A stretch of 25,693 nucleotides of DNA. Origin: Ghiorsea sp. GTDB taxonomy: Bacteria; Pseudomonadota; Zetaproteobacteria; Mariprofundales; Mariprofundaceae. The notes under the pieces are model-generated. The model was not told where the DNA came from, did no database searches, and worked only from the letters and a program-made list of their open reading frames with translations. Positions 1 through 6,788 of the stretch are shown one piece after another. The stretch covers positions 1-25,693 of the forward strand of contig JAJFLD010000089.1 of assembly GCA_021772875.1 (NCBI GenBank). The letters are read 5' to 3'. The translations under genes and the position numbers were made by a program. Each line of letters begins with the position of its first letter. The first letter of the stretch is position 1.

Positions 1-19
1 GTGATGTTCCCTTCATCAC
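1..19. repeat. short inverted repeat at window edge
   Basis: A 6-bp perfect inverted repeat (GTGATG / CATCAC) encloses 7 bases. It lies just beyond the stop codon (30-32) of the minus-strand cassette-like gene. It could be a terminator or part of an attC-type fold that continues outside the window. The window edge prevents a decision. Confidence 0.3.
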
Positions 20-29
20 AACCCGTTTG

Positions 30-413
30 TCAGATGCTAAGATATTTTTTATACTCACTCTTAATATCTTCGTCTACTTCCACACCTCGATTACCACCAT
101 ACAATCGATCACTTTTATCTTTTTTAGGACCTGATATCCAAAAATGATTTTCTGATTCAATCTCAAAATAATTTGCTTTGAACCCTGAACCTTTAAGGCT
201 TTGAAACTTTAAACCGCGATAATAGAGAGCCTTTCCAGATTTAGAGAAATAGACACGCCCAATTCTTGCGCTTCCCTCTAAACCTTCGGACTTATCCTCC
301 ATGTACATGATTTTTGAACGAGAGAGTTTAAACTCAGCTGGAGGCGTTAAGCCTTGATCTAAGTTGTCTTCCCAATTTTTTAAGTGTCGTCCGTTCTTTT
401 CTATCTCATCCAT
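30..413 (-). CDS. small conserved hypothetical protein, cassette type
   Basis: A soluble 127-residue protein with no signal peptide or membrane segment. The core, about residues 50-105, contains GRVYFSKSGKALYYRG, FQSLKGSGFKANYF, and then W-I-S-G-x-K-K-D. I recognise this as a recurring family of small uncharacterised proteins, sometimes wrongly named deoxyxylulose-phosphate synthase in databases; no biochemical role is known to me. The lysine, glycine and aromatic pattern suggests a compact beta-rich fold (inference). The ATG lies only a few bases after a GTTAGGT core site on the coding strand, the layout of integron gene cassettes. The stretch is AT-rich compared with the genes to the right. 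No ribosome-binding site is obvious, which is also common in cassettes. The gene is confident, its function unknown. Confidence 0.8.
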   Translation of the reverse strand: MDEIEKNGRHLKNWEDNLDQGLTPPAEFKLSRSKIMYMEDKSEGLEGSARIGRVYFSKSGKALYYRGLKFQSLKGSGFKANYFEIESENHFWISGPKKDKSDRLYGGNRGVEVDEDIKSEYKKYLSI

Positions 414-419
414 ATGAAC

Positions 420-492
420 ACCTAACGCGATAACAGGATAAGCTTGTTTTTACCTATTATGCCTTTGATTTCCTTATTGTTGCATGTGAAGT
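420..492 (-). other. candidate degenerate attC-like recombination site
   Basis: On the minus strand this 73-bp stretch ends in CGC-GTTAGGT, a perfect match to the GTTRRRY core site of integron attC sites. The next ATG follows 6 bases later. At the other end ACTTCAC resembles the partner core RYYYAAC with one mismatch. Inside the cores, AACA-ATAAG and CTTATCC-TGTT pair with a two-base bulge, as in the L boxes of attC. The size is in the attC range. The pairing is imperfect and no integrase gene is in the window, so this may be a relic or chance. Confidence 0.3.
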
Positions 493-601
493 ATTTAATC
501 ACGGTTTTTGTATTGAGTGTGGCTTATCAGATAAGAAAACTTTAAGCATGTCAAATTGTGAGACTAAGACATAACAGGGGCAAGGAGGATAAAGGTTCTG
601 T

Positions 602-925
602 TTATAGTTCACCCCCAAATGTTGCCATAGCTTCTAACAATGCTTCCATTTTTAGTCCTAAGTCAGTTAGTTCATATTCTGTCGTTAACGGAACAGTTGG
701 ATATACAGCCCTTGTTAGTAAGCACCGTTCTTCCAAAAAACGTAGGCGAGCGGTCAATACTTTAGGACTTATACCAACCAAAGCCCGTTGAATTTCAGAA
801 TATCTTTTTTTACCAGACATCAGCTCACGAATAACAAGTATAACCCATTTCCCTTGAATAATATCTGCTGTTTTCTTAACTGGGCATTCATCATCAAAGC
901 CCGTATTTTTACCAATGATATCCAT
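602..925 (-). CDS. HxlR-family winged-helix transcriptional regulator
   Basis: A 107-residue MarR/HxlR-type winged-helix DNA-binding protein. Visible hallmarks are C-P-V-x-x-T-A-D-I-I-x-G-K-W at residues 14-27, R-Y-S-E-I-Q, the recognition helix region ISPKVLTARLRFLEE, and the wing LTTEYELTDLG. The length matches the family. Cys14 sits where HxlR members such as B. subtilis HypR carry their thiol sensor, so redox or electrophile sensing is likely (inference from family). The gene is divergent from an NmrA-type oxidoreductase across about 108 bp that holds a candidate operator. This is the classic arrangement of an HxlR regulator with its target. The DsbA-like gene beyond fits a thiol-stress theme. 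Confidence 0.92.
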   Translation of the reverse strand: MDIIGKNTGFDDECPVKKTADIIQGKWVILVIRELMSGKKRYSEIQRALVGISPKVLTARLRFLEERCLLTRAVYPTVPLTTEYELTDLGLKMEALLEAMATFGGEL

Positions 926-930
926 AATGA

Positions 931-959
931 AACCTACTTTCTAATTAGTGCCTACTTCC
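931..959. promoter_or_regulatory. candidate HxlR operator in divergent promoter region
   Basis: Two direct copies of CCTACTT (933-939 and 951-957) start 18 bp apart and flank the palindrome CTAATTAG (941-948). The site begins 5 bp upstream of the hxlR-type start codon. Known HxlR-family operators have a similar ACTTAC..AGTA character. Position and symmetry suggest autoregulation and control of the divergent gene. There is no experimental support. Confidence 0.4.
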
Positions 960-1033
960 TAAAGGAATCCACATCCTTATTCTTCGCAACATAAATCTTC
1001 GCCGGAAGAATTACAATAAATGGGGGTCATTAT

Positions 1034-1906
1034 ATGAAAGTTTTTGTATCAGGGGCTACAGGAGCCCAAGGTGGGAGCATTGCCAATAAACTTATTCAAG
1101 CAGGGCATTCAGTTGTTACATTGAGTTCGAAAGGCAAGGTGACAATGCCAATTGAAGTCATCAAGGGTGATTTTAGCAGTCTTGTTGCTATAGAAGCGGT
1201 ATTAAGTGATGTGGATGCAGCGGTATTTACATTTCCTATGATATTTGATGTGTCGTTAGCTGAAATCTATGCGAAGAATTTTATAGCCGCAGCAAAAAAT
1301 AAATTTGTTCCTTTAATCATTTTTAACACATCATTTCATTTGGTTGAAAAAGAATCTAATATCATCGCTATAGATATCAAAATGAGAATTAAAAATATTT
1401 TTGATCTCTCTGGCTTAAACATCACCACATTAGTACCAGATATTTATATTGATAACTTTGCCGCGCCTTGGGCTATTCCTACTATCTTAAATGATGGTTT
1501 GCTGGTTTATCCCATTGCCAGCGATAAAAAAATACCCCTTATTAGCCTATCAGACCTTGGAAACTACGTTGCAGCAGCAGTAATAAAACCAAGTTTAGCG
1601 GGGAAAGTATTACCCATAGGTGGTAACTTGTTTACAGGCGAAGAGCTTGCAAGTGCCATTTCCTCTCACCTTAACAAAACAGTTCACTTTTTAAGTATTA
1701 GTCCTGATGATTTTGAAAAACAATTAACTTCAACATTTGGAGGGCTTGCGGCAAGAGAAGTTTCTAATTTATATCGTTATGTAGAGCAAAATAGAAATGA
1801 GTTGCTAGAGAAAGATTTTAAGCGTTCGGAATCGGTGTTATCAGTGACTCCCCAAGCTTTGAATGATTGGGTGAAATCTGTGAACTGGTTAAAAGATGGT
1901 TCGTAA
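1034..1906 (+). CDS. NmrA-family NAD(P)-binding protein
   Basis: A 290-residue atypical short-chain dehydrogenase of the NmrA/HSCARG group. The N-terminal nucleotide-binding loop is V-S-G-A-T-G-A-Q-G-G (residues 5-14). It is followed by V-I-K-G-D-F and D-V-D-A-A-V-F-T-F-P, the pattern seen when a Rossmann strand carries the adenine-binding acid. The usual catalytic Tyr-x-x-x-Lys is not evident, as in NmrA proteins that sense NAD(P) or act on quinone-like substrates. The start ATG is preceded by GGGGG with 7-bp spacing. It is divergent from the HxlR regulator and followed by the DsbA-like gene, with the likely start 45 bp downstream, probably one transcript. The sequence is markedly AT-rich, suggesting transfer. 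The substrate is unknown. Confidence 0.9.
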   Translation: MKVFVSGATGAQGGSIANKLIQAGHSVVTLSSKGKVTMPIEVIKGDFSSLVAIEAVLSDVDAAVFTFPMIFDVSLAEIYAKNFIAAAKNKFVPLIIFNTSFHLVEKESNIIAIDIKMRIKNIFDLSGLNITTLVPDIYIDNFAAPWAIPTILNDGLLVYPIASDKKIPLISLSDLGNYVAAAVIKPSLAGKVLPIGGNLFTGEELASAISSHLNKTVHFLSISPDDFEKQLTSTFGGLAAREVSNLYRYVEQNRNELLEKDFKRSESVLSVTPQALNDWVKSVNWLKDGS

Positions 1907-1951
1907 ACTTTAGAGTTGTGCAAATTAATTCTAAAAATGGTTATGGAAATT

Positions 1952-2614
1952 ATGATTCACACTATTCAGAAAACTAGTAAAGTGGAAATTGTATACGTAC
2001 AAGATGCACTGTGTGGTTGGTGTTATGGTTTAACACCTATTATTGATAAACTTAGAAATCGTTATCATGATGATGAACTTAGAATCACACCTGTGCATGG
2101 GGGATTATGGCCAGGTAGTCAGGCCAAACTCATGAATAACGCGCTTGTATCACACTTGCGAAGTGGAATGCCTAAAGTAACTAGATTAACGGGCCAAATA
2201 TTTGGGAATCAATTTCATGAAAAAATAGTGCGTAACCCTAAATTCATTTACGACACCGAACCCGCAGCGCGAGCAGGCATTGTCGTACGATTTTATAGCC
2301 CTATACATGAGCTTAGCTACATCAAAGACATTCAAAAAGCATTTTTTATAAATGGGCTTGACCCGACTCAGTTGGATACTTTTTTATCAATTATAAATAA
2401 TTACGGAATTGATGAGAAAGAGTTTATTAAACGATATCATAGCCAAGAAACTGTTATAGCTACAGAGCGTGAATTTTCTCAATGCGCTGCGTGGGGTATT
2501 CATGCATTTCCATCATTATTGTACCGAACCCATGAACAGCTCAAAACAATCAGTATTGGTTCATGCTCATTTAATCATTTGGTAAACTTTATTGATAAGC
2601 ATCTTAATATATAA
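1952..2614 (+). CDS. DsbA-family thiol-disulfide oxidoreductase (cytosolic type)
   Basis: A thioredoxin-fold protein with an inserted helical domain, of the DsbA/FrnE-like type. The active site is C-G-W-C (Cys21 and Cys24 from this start) after strand VEIVYVQDAL. The cis-proline is in A-F-P-S-L near the C terminus. About 220 residues is normal for the family. There is no signal peptide, so it probably works in the cytoplasm. The frame is open back to a TTG at 1916, with ATGs at 1937 and 1943. I chose 1952 because the family starts close to the first strand; the upstream codons look non-coding and no start has a strong ribosome-binding site. It probably shares a transcript with the NmrA-type gene under the HxlR regulator, giving a small thiol or electrophile stress unit. 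Confidence 0.88.
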   Translation: MIHTIQKTSKVEIVYVQDALCGWCYGLTPIIDKLRNRYHDDELRITPVHGGLWPGSQAKLMNNALVSHLRSGMPKVTRLTGQIFGNQFHEKIVRNPKFIYDTEPAARAGIVVRFYSPIHELSYIKDIQKAFFINGLDPTQLDTFLSIINNYGIDEKEFIKRYHSQETVIATEREFSQCAAWGIHAFPSLLYRTHEQLKTISIGSCSFNHLVNFIDKHLNI

Positions 2615-2680
2615 GCAAAAGTAGGTTTTGCTGGGTGATGGAAATCATGTGATTTTAGAGCATCACTAAATACTCTAAAA
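2614..2680. repeat. cluster of inverted repeats after the DsbA-like gene
   Basis: Three hairpin-capable repeats follow one another. AGCAAAA / TTTTGCT lies at 2614-2620 and 2626-2632 (5-nt loop). AAATCA / TGATTT lies at 2642-2647 and 2650-2655. TTTTAGAG / CTCTAAAA lies at 2653-2660 and 2673-2680. A GTGATG / CATCAC pair (2635-2640, 2661-2666) overlaps them. The first starts on the last base of the stop codon and may end transcription, although no clear T-run follows. The cluster marks the change from the AT-rich block to the core-like genes. Confidence 0.5.
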
Positions 2681-2726
2681 TATCTGCTGCTTGAGCCGTT
2701 TGCATTTCTCGTCCATGCTTGCTTGT

Positions 2727-3146
2727 ATGAAACAAGCGCAAACTTCACTTCATATACAATGCCATGGTCGCGGTATGACCAATATCAGTGCTTTGATTCA
2801 AGCTTGGCTCAAAGACACAAGTATTGAGACAGGGCAAATTACTGTTTTTGTGCAACACACCAGTTGCTCATTGATGATTCAGGAAAATGCTGATCCTGAT
2901 GTGTTAATAGATATGGAAACGTTTCTAGCCAAACTTGTTTTGGATGGTGACCCATCATTTCTTCATCAAGATGAGGGTGAAGATGATATGCCAGCTCATA
3001 TTCGTACAGCGCTTACTCAAACATCCATTACCATCCCTGTGATGCGTGGGCAAATGGCGTTGGGAGTTTGGCAAGGTATTTACCTTTATGAACATCGTTT
3101 TGCGGCGATGCGTAGGCATGTGTTGCTGCATGTGATTGGGGAATAA
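2727..3146 (+). CDS. yjbQ: YjbQ/UPF0047 family protein
   Basis: A 139-residue protein of the YjbQ family, about the same length as the E. coli member. Family signatures are Q-H-T-S-C-S-L-x-I-Q-E-N-A-D-P-D-V, D-D-M-P-A-H-I, and G-V-W-Q-G-I-Y-L-Y-E-H-R near the C terminus. The family is a small trimer with a metal or anion site formed by conserved His and Glu residues. Thiamine-phosphate synthase activity has been reported for members, but the main role is not settled. The frame is open back to a TTG at 2691, and an ATG lies at 2715. I chose 2727 because the homologous start falls there; none has a good ribosome-binding site. The Nudix gene follows after 6 bases. Confidence 0.92.
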   Translation: MKQAQTSLHIQCHGRGMTNISALIQAWLKDTSIETGQITVFVQHTSCSLMIQENADPDVLIDMETFLAKLVLDGDPSFLHQDEGEDDMPAHIRTALTQTSITIPVMRGQMALGVWQGIYLYEHRFAAMRRHVLLHVIGE

Positions 3147-3152
3147 ATAAAT

Positions 3153-3734
3153 ATGAAATATCACATCCTTAATAAATCATTGCTGCATCAAGGTTTTTTT
3201 AAGTTTGAAGGGTTTGAAGTACAACATGATACGTTTTCTGGTGGTTCGTTAACTGTGCACCGCGAACTGCTGGAGCGTGGTGATGCTGTGGCGGTGTTGT
3301 TGTATGATAAAACTTACGATGAAGTGTTGCTTTTAGAGCAGTTTCGTATTGGCCCTGCGGTGCGCGGTGATCAAGCTTGGATGATTGAAGTTGTTGCAGG
3401 CATGGTGGATGAAGGCGAGGATAAAGAAGAAACTGCAATACGTGAATCCATTGAAGAAGCAGGATATGAGCCCCAAAATTTAACCTACCTTGGCAAATAT
3501 TATGCCTCACCCGGCGGCACTTCGGAATCGCTGGCACTTTATTTGGGTGATGTGGATAAAAACAAACCCGTGGGTGATGGTGGTGGTATGCATGAAGAGC
3601 ATGAAGACATTCGCACATTTTGGGTTTCGCGCCAAGAGGCTGTAGCGATGGTGAAAGATGGTCGCATCAATTCAGGCGCGCCGATGTTGGCTGTGTTGCT
3701 GGCTTTTGGAGTGGCTGGTGTTGTGCACGTTTAG
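3153..3734 (+). CDS. Nudix hydrolase, ADP-ribose pyrophosphatase type
   Basis: A 193-residue cytoplasmic Nudix enzyme that should split ADP-ribose or a related ADP-sugar into AMP and sugar phosphate with Mg2+. The full Nudix box G-x5-E-x7-R-E-x2-E-E-x-G is present at residues 83-104 (Gly83, Glu89, Arg97, Glu98, Glu101, Glu102, Gly104). The N-terminal strand pattern, the V-x-L-L-E-Q-F-R-I-G motif before the box, and Y-A-S-P-G-G-T-S-E after it are typical of the NudF group, as is the length. The ATG at 3153 follows GGGGA with suitable spacing. It is in one operon with yjbQ. A weak terminator lies about 80 bases downstream. Confidence 0.93.
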   Translation: MKYHILNKSLLHQGFFKFEGFEVQHDTFSGGSLTVHRELLERGDAVAVLLYDKTYDEVLLLEQFRIGPAVRGDQAWMIEVVAGMVDEGEDKEETAIRESIEEAGYEPQNLTYLGKYYASPGGTSESLALYLGDVDKNKPVGDGGGMHEEHEDIRTFWVSRQEAVAMVKDGRINSGAPMLAVLLAFGVAGVVHV

Positions 3735-3811
3735 TATGGCGTAAGTTGGCGACAGCAAGCGCTGTGGCTAGTGGCAATGGATTTATAAATGGTTACACAC
3801 GGGTTTTATAG

Positions 3812-3837
3812 TATGCTTTGCATAGATGCTTTTTTTT
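3812..3837 (+). terminator. weak intrinsic terminator-like hairpin with T-run
   Basis: TATGC / GCATA (3812-3816 and 3820-3824) forms a short stem with a 3-base loop. Eight T residues follow at 3830-3837. It would end the yjbQ-Nudix transcript. The stem is short and separated from the T-run by 5 bases, so efficiency is doubtful; it could act as an attenuator ahead of the next genes. Confidence 0.4.
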
Positions 3838-3855
3838 ATATTTTGGTGGAATGAT

Positions 3856-3927
3856 ATGAGCATATGGAAGTTGGATCAAAACAAAAGCGAAGAAACAATA
3901 ATGGAAAATAAGTTATGCATGGTTTGA
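3856..3927 (+). CDS. 23-residue leader ORF, translationally coupled to the NERD-like gene
   Basis: A short reading frame, MSIWKLDQNKSEETIMENKLCMV. Its ATG has a good ribosome-binding site (GGTGGA, 5 bases upstream). Its TGA overlaps an in-frame ATG (3927) of the following gene as TGATG. The downstream start has no ribosome-binding site of its own, so the small frame may exist mainly to bring ribosomes to it. The peptide is hydrophilic, with no signal sequence or amino-acid run typical of attenuation. It could be chance, but the ribosome-binding site and stop/start overlap together make translation plausible. Confidence 0.4.
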   Translation: MSIWKLDQNKSEETIMENKLCMV

Positions 3928-4523
3928 TGTATTATATTACAACACCTTGGTTTGTTGCATTGTCGTTGAGCCTGTTGGTTATAATAACGGTGTTGTTATT
4001 GACGGTGTATTGGCGCAAAACATCTGATGCGCGTTGCTTAAAAAAGCTCATCAAAAAGTATAGCCAAGCTTGCGAGCAGGATGTTGCTATTGATGATGGA
4101 TTAGATGGGCTTTTGTTTGCAGATTATCTTTTGTTGATACAAGGGAAAATCATTGTTTTGAAAGTGTTGAATAAGCGCGGATATGTGTTTGGCGGTGAAA
4201 AAATTGATGAATGGACGTGCATGGGGGGCAAGAAAACAGAAAAGTTTAATAATCCACTTGTATCCGTAAATCTATTTGCCCAAGTGCTGAAATACTCGCT
4301 GGATTTTGTTGAAGTAGAGGCATGTATTTTGTTTGGTAATCAAAGTGTTTTTGCTAAAGGCGTGCCTCAAGGTGTAGTCACGCTAGACAATTTGGAAGAA
4401 AAGTTTACGCAAATGAAAAGCAGCAAAATAGCTTGTGAGCAAGCAAATCAGGCTTGGCAAAAGGCATTGATACTCACCAGCGCTGGTAAAACCGATGCGA
4501 TGGTAGAGCAGAGAGCCGCTTAG
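3927..4523 (+). CDS. membrane-anchored NERD-like domain protein, nuclease residues apparently lost
   Basis: A 198-residue protein with one N-terminal membrane segment (about residues 7-27) followed by a cytoplasmic domain. The domain, about residues 45-145, resembles NERD (nuclease-related domain): D-x-L-L-F-A-D-Y-L-L-L-I-Q-G-K-I-I-V-L-K, then N-K-R-G-Y-V-F-G-G and N-P-L near the end. In usual NERD proteins the second strand carries E-T-K of the PD-(D/E)xK site. Here the matching place reads K-V-L, so catalysis looks lost (my alignment by eye). I chose the ATG at 3927, coupled to the leader ORF; ATG 3915 in the same frame is the alternative. The SulP gene follows after 29 bases, suggesting a shared transcript. 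Its function is unknown. Confidence 0.75.
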   Translation: MYYITTPWFVALSLSLLVIITVLLLTVYWRKTSDARCLKKLIKKYSQACEQDVAIDDGLDGLLFADYLLLIQGKIIVLKVLNKRGYVFGGEKIDEWTCMGGKKTEKFNNPLVSVNLFAQVLKYSLDFVEVEACILFGNQSVFAKGVPQGVVTLDNLEEKFTQMKSSKIACEQANQAWQKALILTSAGKTDAMVEQRAA

Positions 4524-4552
4524 GTTGCCGGTTATCTAAGCTTTCAATATGT

Positions 4553-6706
4553 ATGTTGGGGGTGTTTGTGAAAAATATTCCGATGGGTGATGTCTGGGGA
4601 GGTTTATCTGCCTCAGCGCTTGTGCTTCCACAAGCGATGGCTTTTGGCATCGCACTTTGGTCACCTTACACCCATGATCCTGCATCAGCGGCCATGTCAG
4701 GGCTTGTAGCAGCGGCTTTTTTGTGTGTGGGCTCTGGTTTATTTCGCGGTACATCTGGTATGGTTGCTTCGCCAACCGGCCCAACCTTGGTTTTGTTGGT
4801 TGGTGCTATTGCTGCACTTGCTACAACTGGACTGAGTGGCGATACATTAATCACTGCAACTTTACTCACCATTGCTTTGGCAGGTTTATTTCAAATACTG
4901 ATAGGTGGGCTTAAACTTGGGCACCTGATAAAGTTTATACCTTACCCTGTGGTTTCTGGTTTCATGACAGGTTCAGCGATTTTGATGATGATGTCGCAAA
5001 CATCTTCTATGATGGGTGCTGAATCCCAGCTTACGATGGCTCAGGGTTTATGGATTCCAGCAACTGTTGCCATCATCACTTTAGTAACCATGGTTTTTCT
5101 ACCGCGTTGGATTAAACGCATTCCAGCGACTGTGCTAGGACTTGTTGTGGGCACAGCGTTTTTTCATATTTTTGCATTTAGCCAAGCAAGTGAGCTTCCG
5201 CTCAATTGGGTGGTCGGCAATTTGCCACGCATGAGTGATTTACATTTTGGTTTTAGTCTTGAAAACATAGATCAACTTCCATGGTTGTTGATGGCAGGTT
5301 CTGCCTTAGCGCTTGCGGTATTGGCATCGCTGGACACACTTTTAACAGCTGTGATTGCCGATGTTGCAACAGGTGCTCGCCATGATGCTAGGCGTGAGCT
5401 TATGGGGCAGGGTGTAGGGCATATGCTAAGCGCATTGGCTGGAGGTATGGCCGGGGCTGGTACAACAGGGGCAAGCTTGGTGGCCATTGAAAGTGGTGGT
5501 CGTTTGTGGGCAGGTTTAATTACGGGCCTTGGCATGTTGCTACTCATTTTATTTATGGGGCCAGTGGCTGCGGTGCTGCCGATTTGTGTGTTTTCAGGCA
5601 TTATTTTGCATGTGGCCATTTTTGGCATGTTAGACAAGGATATTTTCAGTTGGATACGCTCACCTCAAGCGCGGGTTGATGGGGCGATAGCTCTTATTGT
5701 GACCGGGGTGACCGTTTCTTATGACCTGATGGTGGCTGTTGGTTTGGGTGTTGTGCTGGCAGTTATCGAGTTTATTCGCACACAAGTGCAATCTTCTGTG
5801 GTCAATCGCAGGTGGAATGTGGGTGATCGTAGATCGTTACGGCGGCGACCCAAAAGAGAGGCAGCGTGTCTGCTTGAACATGCAGAAAGTATTGTCGGTT
5901 ATGATTTAAAAGGTACTTTGTTTTTTGGTACAGTGGATCATTTGTTTGATGCCATGACAGCAGATTTGCAACGGGCAAAATATATCATTTTAGATATGCG
6001 TAATATTGGGCAGGTGGATTTAACAGCCTTGCGCCTTATTAAACATATGAATGGTATGATGCGGCAACGTGGTGGAGAATTGATTTTAGCACGTGTGCCT
6101 AAAAGCATGGGGCTGGTCAAGAGCAAGGATTCAGAGCATGAGAAGTTGATTCCTTATCATGCCCATGTGCGACTTCGTACATTCCCCGATTCAGATAGAG
6201 CTTTGGAGTATGCTGAAAACTGCTTATTACAAGCTTTGGATGCAGTTGCTGTGGTTAAAGGAAAAAAGCTGACATTGGCTCAGACAGAATTGTTGCAAGC
6301 CTTTAACGCAAAAGAGCAAAAGTTGTTGATGCCATTTTTCACCCTTAAAAAAATAGAAGCGGGTGATTTTTTGTTTAAATATGGTGATTTTGGCGAAGAG
6401 TTGTTTGTGCTTCTTGGTGGGGAGGTGGAAGTATTTTTACCCTATGGTAAGAAGAAAAAACTTCGTTTGTCTCACTTTGGCCCTGGCATGACCTTAGGAG
6501 AAATTGTATTTCTAGAGCCTGGTCCACGTACGGCAACGGGCCGTGTGACCACTGCTGGCGAAGTCGCAATCATCCAACACAAAGCTTTAAAGAAACTCTT
6601 TTTGCAGCATTCAGAGTTGGGTAGGCGTTTGTTGATGCGTTTGGGTCATGATGTTGGCGAAAAATTGCGGTTGGCTGATGCTGAATTGCGTCGACTTGCC
6701 TCTTGA
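4553..6706 (+). CDS. SulP-family anion transporter with STAS and cyclic-nucleotide-binding domains
   Basis: A 717-residue inner-membrane transporter of the SulP/SLC26 family, which moves sulfate, bicarbonate or other anions. About residues 10-410 are the multi-span core (G-L-S-A-S-A-L-V-L-P-Q-A-M-A-F-G at the first helix, S-P-T-G-P-T, and P-Y-P-V-V-S-G-F-M-T-G). A STAS domain follows (about 443-535), with V-D-L-T-A in the place of the usual D-S-T/S-A loop. The C-terminal 130 residues are a cNMP-binding beta-roll: E-A-G-D-F-L-F-K-Y-G-D-F, then L-G-E-I-V-F-L-E and the phosphate-cassette-like G-P-R-T-A-T. The PRTA arginine suggests real cyclic-nucleotide binding. The ATG lacks a ribosome-binding site; a GTG at 4568 with GGGGG upstream is a possible start. 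The substrate cannot be told from sequence. Confidence 0.9.
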   Translation: MLGVFVKNIPMGDVWGGLSASALVLPQAMAFGIALWSPYTHDPASAAMSGLVAAAFLCVGSGLFRGTSGMVASPTGPTLVLLVGAIAALATTGLSGDTLITATLLTIALAGLFQILIGGLKLGHLIKFIPYPVVSGFMTGSAILMMMSQTSSMMGAESQLTMAQGLWIPATVAIITLVTMVFLPRWIKRIPATVLGLVVGTAFFHIFAFSQASELPLNWVVGNLPRMSDLHFGFSLENIDQLPWLLMAGSALALAVLASLDTLLTAVIADVATGARHDARRELMGQGVGHMLSALAGGMAGAGTTGASLVAIESGGRLWAGLITGLGMLLLILFMGPVAAVLPICVFSGIILHVAIFGMLDKDIFSWIRSPQARVDGAIALIVTGVTVSYDLMVAVGLGVVLAVIEFIRTQVQSSVVNRRWNVGDRRSLRRRPKREAACLLEHAESIVGYDLKGTLFFGTVDHLFDAMTADLQRAKYIILDMRNIGQVDLTALRLIKHMNGMMRQRGGELILARVPKSMGLVKSKDSEHEKLIPYHAHVRLRTFPDSDRALEYAENCLLQALDAVAVVKGKKLTLAQTELLQAFNAKEQKLLMPFFTLKKIEAGDFLFKYGDFGEELFVLLGGEVEVFLPYGKKKKLRLSHFGPGMTLGEIVFLEPGPRTATGRVTTAGEVAIIQHKALKKLFLQHSELGRRLLMRLGHDVGEKLRLADAELRRLAS

Positions 6707-6788
6707 TGGCAGCTATGAATCACAATTGAAGTTGTTAATGTGGCTTTAAGCACTAAACAAGGCGAGTAACATCTGCTAAAGTTTGCTT

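Noticed and set aside
558..791. 77-codon plus-strand frame
   Set aside because: It overlaps the HxlR gene on the other strand, which has clear family motifs; no ribosome-binding site or known domain.
3199..3618. 139-codon minus-strand frame
   Set aside because: It lies wholly inside the Nudix gene in another frame, is full of His/Cys runs with no family pattern, and the plus-strand gene has an intact Nudix box.
5272..5637. 121-codon minus-strand frame
   Set aside because: Shadow of the SulP membrane core; its low-complexity Ala/Pro/Met make-up mirrors the other strand.
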